Positions 1-5,412 of a stretch of 5,639 nt of DNA are shown here, one piece after another (the first letter of the stretch is position 1; each line of letters starts with the position of its first letter). Made by a program: the position numbers and the translations under genes. The notes beneath the pieces are model-generated. The model worked only from the letters and a program-made list of their open reading frames with translations, was not told the DNA's origin and did not search any database. Location of the stretch: NCBI GenBank assembly GCA_902766655.1, contig CACXEL010000161.1, positions 1-5,639 of the forward strand, written 5' to 3'. This stretch comes from an uncultured Lachnospiraceae bacterium. GTDB lineage: Bacteria > Bacillota > Clostridia > Lachnospirales > Lachnospiraceae.

Positions 1-748
1 AGAGGTTCGTGATGAACATGATGACGTTATCCGGTGTGCCGCCGATGTAGCCGGACAGAAGACCCAGGCAAAGACCGATGGCCGTGGCGATGAGGCCGGC
101 AATGAGGCCAATGCTGAGGGAGGTCTTGGTGGCTGCCACCAGCTCGGTAAGCACGTCGCGTCCGAAGTTGTCGGTGCCGAGAATAAAGGTCCTGGTCGTG
201 ACGTCGTCCGTGTTGACAAAGGTCTTGGCGTTGACCGTCTTCACCTGCTCCAGCTCGCCGTTGTCTCCCTTGCGGTAGATTTCGAGCTTGGCGTTGGTGT
301 AGGCCTGCTTGATGGCCTTGGCGATACGGTCGTAAGCCTTTCTCTTGGCGGAGGTGAACTTGGCAGCCTTTGTCTTTGCGGGGTCATAATTCTGATTCCA
401 GAACTTGACAAGAGTCTCGATATCGGCATCGTCGATCTCCTCGGGGGCGATCTCCGTGCACTTCTTGAGCCAGGCCCTGATATCGTCGATGTTGGTCTGG
501 GTCAGCGTCGCCTCGAGGTAGGCGGTCGGGTCTCTCTGGATGTTCATCAGCTCGCCGGAGGCGTAGATGACGTCCTCCTGGTTGACGTAGGTGCCAGGCG
601 CATAGAAGTTGCCGTTGCCGACCATGGCCAGCGGATCGTCTGTGATGATCAGCGGATAGATGATGCATGTGAGAAGGACCGCGATAAAAAGGAAAAAGCC
701 GACCAGGAATTTGGGAGAACGAAATACCTGTTTAACTGTATTGAGCAT
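1..748 (-). CDS. OppC/DppC-type ABC transporter permease, 3' end cut by window edge
   Basis: This is the second inner-membrane permease of a peptide/oligosaccharide-type ABC importer; it would pair with the OppB-type permease encoded just upstream to form the translocation channel. The first 249 codons are present and the reading frame is open to the left edge. Visible parts are a first membrane helix at about residues 14-34, a long hydrophilic segment at about 36-188, the family motif GTDNFGRDVL at 191-200 (compare GTDxxGRD in OppC/DppC), and the start of the transmembrane domain (about 209-236). The ATG at 746-748 follows an AAGGAGGA ribosome binding site, and only 18 bases separate it from the stop of the upstream permease gene, so the two are very likely co-transcribed. 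The oddity is the hydrophilic segment, about 100 residues longer than I expect for this family. The class call is firm; the substrate is unknown. Confidence 0.9.
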   Translation of the reverse strand, partial: MLNTVKQVFRSPKFLVGFFLFIAVLLTCIIYPLIITDDPLAMVGNGNFYAPGTYVNQEDVIYASGELMNIQRDPTAYLEATLTQTNIDDIRAWLKKCTEIAPEEIDDADIETLVKFWNQNYDPAKTKAAKFTSAKRKAYDRIAKAIKQAYTNAKLEIYRKGDNGELEQVKTVNAKTFVNTDDVTTRTFILGTDNFGRDVLTELVAATKTSLSIGLIAGLIATAIGLCLGLLSGYIGGTPDNVIMFITNL

Positions 749-766
749 ATTCAGTGTCCTCCTTCC

Positions 767-1771
767 TTAATCCTGCTGCTGCGCTTTGACGCGCGGGTCA
801 ATGATACCGTAGACGATCTCGACAAGGAGGTTGGCAATCAGGACCATGATGGTGATGATCAGGGTACAGGCCGAGAGCAGCGGGTAATCCTGACCGGTGA
901 TGGCCGTCATAAGCGTAGTGCCCAGGCCGGGATACGAGAAGACCATCTCCGCGACCAGGGCGCCGCCGATCATGGTGCCCAGGGAGAGGGCCAGACCGGT
1001 GATCTGGGGCAGCATGGCGTTGCGGAAGACGTAGCCTACGATCTTGCCGTCCTTGATGCCCAGAAATCGGGAATACTTGACGTAATCGGCATTCAGCTCA
1101 TAGATGGACATGGACCGCATGCCGATGGCCTGCCCTCCGATCGTGACGAGGACGATGGACCAGAAGGGAAGCTGATAGTGGACGAGAACCGATTTCACGA
1201 AGGCCGGCGTCATTTTGGGGATCATATCGAAGCCGTAGGCACCGGAGGACGGGGCGACCTTCATCTGAATGGCAAAGATGAAAAGGAGGATGGTGGCCAT
1301 ACCGAATGCTGGAATGTTGCTCACGAACATGAAGAAGGGAAGAATGGCCTTGTCGAAGACGCCGCGCATATAGGCCGCGACAGCGCCCAGGATATTGCCC
1401 AGCAGCCAGCCGACGATGATGGCGGGCAGCTGAAGAGCCACTGTCCAGGGAATGGACTTGGCAAGGATGTCTGCGACGGTCCTGGGATACTGGCTGAAGG
1501 AAACGCCGAAGTCTCCGCGGAGGGCATTCCCCAGCCACTTGAAGAACTGCTGATACATGGGAAGGTTGGTGCCGAAGCGCTCAGCATACTGTTCATATAC
1601 CTTCTGGATGGCGCTGGAATCTGTCATACCTGTGACGGACCTCTGGGCGATGGCCGCGACAGGATTGCCGGGCATCATTCTCGGAAGTGCGAAATTGAGG
1701 ATGACAGCGAAGATCAGCGTCAGGATGTACCAGAAGATCTTTTGAGCGTAATATTTTTTTACACCTTTCAA
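767..1771 (-). CDS. OppB/DppB-type ABC transporter permease
   Basis: This is the first membrane permease of the importer, 334 residues from the preferred start. It has an N-terminal membrane helix (about residues 9-30) followed by RMMPGNP, the usual OppB-type N-terminus. Several more membrane helices follow, then the cytoplasmic EAA-type coupling loop at about 225-254 ([16 protein letters not shown] ... RNAMLP), which docks on the ATPase. The C-terminus has the family's typical FSYPGLG and IIDPRVK motifs. I prefer the TTG at 1769-1771 because a perfect AGGAGG (minus strand of 1781-1786) lies 9 bases upstream and the protein then begins [12 protein letters not shown], a normal positively charged start. 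A GTG at 1799-1801 would add ten residues, but it directly follows an in-frame TAA, has only a weak AAGG before it, and would put the strong AGGAGG inside the gene. The stop lies 18 bases before the OppC-type start. Substrate is inferred only from the binding protein next door. Confidence 0.93.
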   Translation of the reverse strand: MKGVKKYYAQKIFWYILTLIFAVILNFALPRMMPGNPVAAIAQRSVTGMTDSSAIQKVYEQYAERFGTNLPMYQQFFKWLGNALRGDFGVSFSQYPRTVADILAKSIPWTVALQLPAIIVGWLLGNILGAVAAYMRGVFDKAILPFFMFVSNIPAFGMATILLFIFAIQMKVAPSSGAYGFDMIPKMTPAFVKSVLVHYQLPFWSIVLVTIGGQAIGMRSMSIYELNADYVKYSRFLGIKDGKIVGYVFRNAMLPQITGLALSLGTMIGGALVAEMVFSYPGLGTTLMTAITGQDYPLLSACTLIITIMVLIANLLVEIVYGIIDPRVKAQQQD

Positions 1772-1780
1772 CTCTTTAGG

Positions 1781-1786
1781 CCTCCT
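1781..1786 (-). promoter_or_regulatory. Ribosome binding site that decides the OppB-type start
   Basis: On the minus strand this reads AGGAGG, with 9 bases between it and a TTG codon at 1769-1771. It is the best Shine-Dalgarno match near this gene start and lies inside the reading frame that would result from the upstream GTG, which argues for the TTG as the true initiation codon. Confidence 0.65.
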
Positions 1787-1820
1787 GCCGATAAGGATCA
1801 CACTTACCTTTTAATGAAAG

Positions 1821-1850
1821 AGGGTGGCCGGAAATCACTCCAGCCACCCT
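1821..1850 (-). promoter_or_regulatory. Intercistronic RNA hairpin between binding-protein and permease genes
   Basis: In the minus-strand transcript, arms AGGGTGGCTGGA and TCCGGCCACCCT pair over 12 positions with one G-U wobble and a 6-base loop (GTGATT). The odd pair is a wobble only in the minus-strand RNA; on the plus strand it would be a C-A mismatch, which fits a function in the operon's transcript. The hairpin starts about 80 bases after the binding-protein stop and ends about 50 bases before the permease start. The 3' flank reads CTTTCATTAAAA, with no good U-run, so it is more likely a partial terminator or a 3'-end stabiliser of the binding-protein mRNA than a full stop signal. Such elements are known between binding-protein and permease genes, where binding protein is needed in excess. 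Confidence 0.7.
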
Positions 1851-1930
1851 GTTACACAAGCATCAAGTACGCGTTGGTAAGTTCAGCGTCTGATTCGAAT
1901 GATACATTCTACTCCACTGATGATGCCTTA

Positions 1931-3865
1931 TCAATCAACAAGCTCGAGCTCATAGAGGCCGGCGATGCCATAACCATCGGTCAGGTCTGTCGGCGGGATG
2001 TTGCGGCCGTCATCGGCTGCCGGATAGTTTGTCCAGACTGTCTCATTGACAGCGTAGAACAGGGACGGACGATACATAAGAGCGAAGGACGGGACCTCCT
2101 CCAGCCAGATCTCGGAAAGTCTTGTGTAGGCTTCCGTGAGGTCAGCTTCGTCGGTCATGGTCGGGATGGCCTCAATGATGCCTTCCGCCTCGTCGTTCAT
2201 GTAGTGGCCGAAGTTACCGGACCAGTTGCCTGCCTCGATCTTGCCGTAGGTCTCGGACAGATAGAACATGGCCTTGGACCACGGGGAGGTGACAGAGCCG
2301 GCGGGTGAAGACCACATGCAGATGTCGAACTTGCCGTTGGTCATATCATCGTAGTAGGTGTTGGCATCCGGGAAGTATGTCTGGATGTCGATGCCGATCT
2401 TTTCGCCTGCAGCGGCGATGATTTCCATGGAAGCATTCCAGTCGGTCCAGCCGCTCGGGCACTCAGCCTTGTAGGAGAGGTTCTCGCCGTTGAACTCGCG
2501 GATGCCGTCTCCGTCTTCGTCCTTGATGCCGGCTTCGTCGAGGAGGGCATTGGCGCCGTCCACGTCGTTGCCGTAGAACTGAAGGGACTCAAGTCTGTCA
2601 AAGTCGCAGTAAGCGCGTCCTGCCTCATCCGGGCCGGCGATGCAGCGCGGCAGCTCCTGGAAGGTCGGGGACTGGCCGGACATAGCGGAGGCGATGATCT
2701 GGTCATAGTCGACAGCCATGGCAATGGCCTTGCGGACAGCGACCTGGTCGAGACCATTCTTGGTGGTGTTGAAGAATGCGGACGGCATAACAGCGGTCAG
2801 GCCATAGGGAGCCTCATCCAGCCATGTGGAGATCGGAAGCTCCTGGGTCAGCCACAGTTCCTGAACGTCGGTAATGAACTGCTGGCAGCAGTCGACCTCG
2901 CCCTGGGAGAGAGCTACCTGGCCGGCGGCATTGTCCTTGAAGATGGTGTGTGCCAGATACTTCGGTACCGGCAGGCTGCCCCAAAGGGCAACGCCCCAGT
3001 AATTGTCGTCGCGGACATAGACGACCTTCTGGTCGCTGGTGTAGAACTTGCTGTAGGGGCCGGTGTGGACGCAGTCATCCATCGGATCCTGCTTGATGGC
3101 ATCGGCATCGCCGTTGTTGCGCTCCTTGACGGACTCAACATAGGCCTTGTTCAGCTGATACATCTTGGGCAGCCACTCGAGGACCTTCAGCGGGTTGACC
3201 GGTGTGCCGTCCTCGTTCAGGGCAGCCTTGACCTGGACGGTGTCGTCGTCGATCTTGACGAAGCTGTCGATGTAGGTGCTGTAATCCGAGAAGCCGGATG
3301 TAGCGAGCTCCTTGTTGACGTCGAAAGTGTAGACAACGTCGTCAGCCGTGAAGTCGGAACCATCGCTCCAGTAGGCATCCGTGTTCAGGTGGATGGTCAG
3401 GGATGTCTGCGCATCATCATCCCATGCCCAGTCATTGGCAAGGAGCGGATACATCTGGCCGTCCAGCATGTTGTAGAGGAAAAGCGGCTCATAGACGATC
3501 GCGCGGCAGGAGTCATTCTGGGAAATAACGAAGTTGTTGGAGTTGGAGGACAGCGGGTTGAAGTCATTGGGGGTGCCCCACTGCTGTCCGGCGAAATAAA
3601 GGGTTTCATTTCTGGGTGTTGTGCCGTCATCCGCGGAAGCGGTCTCCTCGGCGGCGGGTTCAGAGGCAGCCTCCTCGGTGACCTCCTCAGCAGCCTCCTC
3701 CGTGGCCTCCTCAGCCACTTCCTCTGTCTCGGCAGCAGCCTCCGCAGCCGGCTCAGCAGCCGGGGCCGAGGATGAGGAGCCAGAGCCGGAACCGCCACAG
3801 CCTGCCAGGATAGAGGCAGCCAGAGCGCCAGTCATAAGAATGGCCATGATCTTCTTTGCTTTCAT
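1931..3865 (-). CDS. Lipoprotein solute-binding protein, family 5 (peptide/oligosaccharide ABC importer)
   Basis: This 644-residue extracellular substrate-binding subunit belongs to the SBP_bac_5 (OppA/DppA-like) family. The N-terminus is a lipoprotein signal peptide: MKAKK, a hydrophobic stretch, then the lipobox LAGC with the lipidated Cys at 23. A low-complexity linker rich in Ala, Glu and Ser spans about 24-83 and holds the domain off the membrane. The binding domain begins near 86 and shows family signatures: GTPNDFNPL near 97-105, YWSDGSDFTADDVVYTF near 165-181, and a DEDGDGIREFNG loop in the middle, common in this family. The C-terminal segment (MYRPSLFYAVNETVWTNYP, then NIPP) resembles oligosaccharide-binding members such as cello-oligosaccharide binders more than peptide binders. 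That substrate hint is my inference. The ATG follows a GGGAGGA ribosome binding site. The gene heads the transporter operon, behind its own promoter and next to an AraC-type regulator. Length is somewhat above the family's usual 500-600 residues, mainly because of the linker. Confidence 0.95.
   Translation of the reverse strand: MKAKKIMAILMTGALAASILAGCGGSGSGSSSSAPAAEPAAEAAAETEEVAEEATEEAAEEVTEEAASEPAAEETASADDGTTPRNETLYFAGQQWGTPNDFNPLSSNSNNFVISQNDSCRAIVYEPLFLYNMLDGQMYPLLANDWAWDDDAQTSLTIHLNTDAYWSDGSDFTADDVVYTFDVNKELATSGFSDYSTYIDSFVKIDDDTVQVKAALNEDGTPVNPLKVLEWLPKMYQLNKAYVESVKERNNGDADAIKQDPMDDCVHTGPYSKFYTSDQKVVYVRDDNYWGVALWGSLPVPKYLAHTIFKDNAAGQVALSQGEVDCCQQFITDVQELWLTQELPISTWLDEAPYGLTAVMPSAFFNTTKNGLDQVAVRKAIAMAVDYDQIIASAMSGQSPTFQELPRCIAGPDEAGRAYCDFDRLESLQFYGNDVDGANALLDEAGIKDEDGDGIREFNGENLSYKAECPSGWTDWNASMEIIAAAGEKIGIDIQTYFPDANTYYDDMTNGKFDICMWSSPAGSVTSPWSKAMFYLSETYGKIEAGNWSGNFGHYMNDEAEGIIEAIPTMTDEADLTEAYTRLSEIWLEEVPSFALMYRPSLFYAVNETVWTNYPAADDGRNIPPTDLTDGYGIAGLYELELVD
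3617..3796 (-). repeat. Low-complexity Ala/Glu linker-coding stretch in the lipoprotein gene
   Basis: This encodes residues 24-83 of the binding protein, directly after the lipidated Cys. A Gly/Ser part (GGSGSGSSSS) is followed by irregular repeats of the type EEA(T/A/V), such as EEVAEEATEEAAEEVTEEAA. At DNA level it appears as recurring cctcct/gcagcc units on the plus strand. It is acidic, probably extended or helical, and acts as a tether. Repeats of this kind can change length between strains. Confidence 0.8.
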
Positions 3866-3922
3866 AATGTTCCTCCCTTGACTAAAAAATTATTGGGTTC
3901 TTCCAAACCTGTAAACCATTTT

Positions 3923-3950
3923 AGTATAGCCTCGGGATAATTTATATCAA
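3923..3950 (-). promoter_or_regulatory. SigA/sigma70-type promoter for the transporter operon
   Basis: On the minus strand a -35 box TTGATA (3945-3950) and a -10 box TATACT (3923-3928) are separated by 16 bases. Each differs from consensus at one or two positions. The predicted transcription start is near 3916, giving a 5' leader of about 50 bases before the binding-protein ATG at 3865. Surrounding DNA is clearly more AT-rich than the genes, as expected for a promoter region. Confidence 0.7.
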
Positions 3951-3977
3951 GTATTCCTCATTATTATCAATTATTCC
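3940..3977 (-). promoter_or_regulatory. Direct repeat over the -35 region, candidate AraC-type operator
   Basis: Two 18-base copies, 3940-3957 and 3960-3977, are in the same orientation and agree at 15 of 18 positions; on the minus strand the core is GGAATANTTGATA. The start-to-start distance is 20 bases, about two helical turns, and the proximal copy contains the promoter -35 box. AraC-family activators typically bind two such direct half-sites abutting or overlapping -35, and the gene for one lies immediately upstream. Assignment of this site to that regulator is inference. Confidence 0.6.
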
Positions 3978-4048
3978 AGATTGCCTTCATTTTCCCTGTC
4001 ATTTCCTACAAATATATTCCTTTTCTATATAGTTGTTTTGTCTTATAT

Positions 4049-4066
4049 CCCGACTGTCTTGTCGGG
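4049..4066 (-). terminator. Hairpin downstream of the AraC-type gene, weak terminator candidate
   Basis: A perfect 6-bp stem CCCGAC/GTCGGG with a 6-base loop (AAGACA on the minus strand) lies about 40 bases after the regulator's stop codon. No U-run follows (the flank reads ATATAAGACAAAA), so it is not a canonical intrinsic terminator. It could instead be a palindromic protein-binding site upstream of the transporter promoter. Position favours transcription-end or regulatory use. Confidence 0.35.
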
Positions 4067-4106
4067 TAACTTTCATTGTCTATACACATTGCACAGTTCC
4101 CCCTCG

Positions 4107-4913
4107 CTATTTTCTGTGCATCCTCCTGTATTGGCTGGGAGTCATGCCCGTCTCCTTCCGGAAGACGGCATTGAAATAGCTCTGGGAGGAATAATTCAGC
4201 ATATAGCTGATATCCGAGTAGGCAAAGTCCGTGTTCTGAAGGAGGAACTTGGCCTCCCTGACCGACAGCTCCTGCTCGAACTCAGAGATGGTCTTTCCTG
4301 TCTCCCTGGCAAAAAGGGCGGACAGGTATTTGGGGGAAAGATGTACATCATCCGCAAGATCGGTCACCAGGCGCTTCTCCGGCATGTGGGAGATAATGCT
4401 GTCCATGCAGGCGAGGACCGCAGGCGAATACTGCCCGTTGTAATCCTTCCTGACATCCCTGACCGTCCTGGTCAGTTCCGCGATCTTTCTGACCGTAAAT
4501 ACGCACTGTTCCCTGGCCTCCCTGGCCGTCTGGATCTTCCTGATCCGTTTTCTCATGTCGGAGAGCGCCTGTATGAGGACCTGGCCTCTGATTCCGTCCA
4601 ACACAGCCTGCTCTGCCGCCGCCGCTACATACTCAGAGGCTCTCAGGGCAGTCAGAAAATGGTCCTCCTCGGGAAAGAGCACCTTTATATTGTCATAAAA
4701 GAACCGCTCAGCCTTGGCCGCATTTCCGTATCGCACCATACCAAGGAGCTCCTGAACGACGTCATAACGGACCTCCTCCTCCCTGGCAATGGAATTATCG
4801 GAGGCCAGTTGCCGCATCTCGACATTCTTGTTTTCAATCATACTTTTCTCTCCCGCCGAATGGCGATCAGGGATTCTTCCGGCCCCTGCCCTATCCGGCT
4901 GTTCAGATTGCAT
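4107..4913 (-). CDS. AraC-family transcriptional regulator
   Basis: This is a 268-residue DNA-binding regulator, probably controlling the adjacent transporter operon. The C-terminal about 95 residues form an AraC-type double helix-turn-helix: the first around 182-206 (LVTDLADDVHLSPKYLSALF, then RETGKT) and the second around 229-262 (SDISYMLNYSSQSYFNAVF, then RKETGMTPSQYRR), which carries the family's closing signature. The N-terminal part (about 40-165) is helical and charged, with no cupin, receiver or membrane-sensor domain that I recognise, so the signal it senses is unknown. Two starts are plausible. The ATG at 4911-4913 has GGAGG six bases upstream. The internal ATG at 4839-4841 (residue 25) has GGGAG nearby, and the 24 residues before it look poorly structured. 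The gene is preceded by the terminator of the Crh-like gene, so it probably has its own promoter; I could not identify one. It ends about 240 bases before the binding-protein gene, same strand. Confidence 0.9.
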   Translation of the reverse strand: MQSEQPDRAGAGRIPDRHSAGEKSMIENKNVEMRQLASDNSIAREEEVRYDVVQELLGMVRYGNAAKAERFFYDNIKVLFPEEDHFLTALRASEYVAAAAEQAVLDGIRGQVLIQALSDMRKRIRKIQTAREAREQCVFTVRKIAELTRTVRDVRKDYNGQYSPAVLACMDSIISHMPEKRLVTDLADDVHLSPKYLSALFARETGKTISEFEQELSVREAKFLLQNTDFAYSDISYMLNYSSQSYFNAVFRKETGMTPSQYRRMHRK

Positions 4914-5000
4914 TATCCGCCTCCGGGCATCCGACGAATTCGGCCGTCAAAGCATTTGCCTCGTGCACTCATTCCGCCGGGCGTTTGCCCATCTCCGGCA

Positions 5001-5031
5001 ACGAAAAAGGACCGCTTTTCCGGCGGTCCTT
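5001..5031 (-). terminator. Rho-independent terminator after the Crh-like gene
   Basis: On the minus strand a 9-bp perfect stem (AAGGACCGC/GCGGTCCTT, positions 5007-5015 and 5023-5031) with a 7-base loop is followed by further T residues, giving CCTTTTTCG. It lies 17 bases after the stop codon. It should end the whiA-crh transcript and so separates that block from the regulator-transporter module. Confidence 0.92.
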
Positions 5032-5047
5032 ACAATGTAAGCTTTTC

Positions 5048-5305
5048 TCAGTTAGTCCTGGTGAGGTATGCCTCGATCTGCCGGAGAGCTTCCGTCTCGT
5101 CCTCGCCGTTGGCGCTGACGACGACTTCTTCGCCGGTATCAAGGCCGAGTGTCATCATTCCCATAATGCTCTTGGCATTGACCCGGCGGCTGTCGACCTC
5201 CAGATAAATGTCACTTCTGAACTGGCTGGCTACCTGGACCAGAAGCGCTACCGGCCTGGTCTCCAGTCCGTTCTCGAGCTGGATGGTGATCTCTTTCTTT
5301 GTCAT
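5048..5305 (-). CDS. crh: HPr-like phosphocarrier homologue of the Crh type (His15 replaced by Glu)
   Basis: This is an 85-residue HPr-fold protein, the same length as Bacillus subtilis Crh. In HPr the active-site motif around residue 15 is GLHARP; here residues 13-18 read GLETRP, so the histidine phosphorylated by PTS Enzyme I is a glutamate, while Arg17 and Pro18 remain. The regulatory site is intact: Ser46 within NAKSIMGMM (43-51), the target of HPr kinase and part of the CcpA contact surface. This combination is known from Crh, which carries Gln at position 15, cannot act in sugar phosphotransfer and serves in catabolite regulation. The ATG follows GGAGGAGG, and the gene sits directly behind whiA, the same neighbourhood as crh in B. 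subtilis; a strong terminator follows. The Crh role is inferred from sequence and position. An alternative is a lineage-specific HPr paralogue with a CcpA-independent role. Confidence 0.9.
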   Translation of the reverse strand: MTKKEITIQLENGLETRPVALLVQVASQFRSDIYLEVDSRRVNAKSIMGMMTLGLDTGEEVVVSANGEDETEALRQIEAYLTRTN

Positions 5306-5391
5306 AATCCTTTTCCTCCTCCGGAGCCCCCTCTTGCGGCTCTTTTCTTATTGCGCAAGGGAAACCCGTGATTTATTTCCCTTCCCTTTAA

Positions 5392-5411
5392 GAGCGGATC
5401 TGTGTCCGCCC
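5392..5411 (-). other. Hairpin just after the whiA stop codon
   Basis: On the minus strand, arms GGGCGGA and TCCGCTC pair over 7 positions (one G-U) around a 6-base loop, starting one base after the whiA TAA. No U-run follows (TTAAAGGG), so it is at best a weak terminator or an RNA processing/stability element between whiA and the Crh-like gene. Confidence 0.4.
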
Positions 5412-5412
5412 T

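Noticed and set aside
1178..2308. Plus-strand open frame of 376 codons across the permease and binding-protein genes
   Set aside because: It is antisense to two genes with clear family motifs, its translation has no recognisable domain, and it spans their intergenic hairpin. It is a composition shadow.
2948..3775. Plus-strand open frame of 275 codons opposite the binding-protein gene
   Set aside because: Antisense to a well-supported SBP_bac_5 gene; hydrophobic and repetitive translation mirrors the Ala/Glu linker on the other strand.
5030..5042. Small hairpin CTTAC-att-GTAAG overlapping the base of the terminator, possible antiterminator
   Set aside because: Only 5 bp and overlapping the terminator stem by two bases; it could not compete with the 9-bp GC-rich stem.
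3981..5207. Plus-strand open frame of 408 codons opposite the regulator
   Set aside because: It runs antisense through the AraC-type gene, the terminator and part of the Crh-like gene, and its translation looks like antisense coding noise. The minus-strand genes explain the region.
5315..5345. gagcc...ggctc followed by TTTT on the plus strand, resembling a terminator
   Set aside because: There is no plus-strand gene for it to terminate, the stem is only 5 bp, and the region carries the ribosome binding site of the Crh-like gene on the other strand.
5357..5383. Inverted repeat aagggaaa/tttccctt between whiA and the Crh-like gene
   Set aside because: An 8-bp AT-leaning stem with an 11-base loop and no following U-run; too weak to call a terminator.
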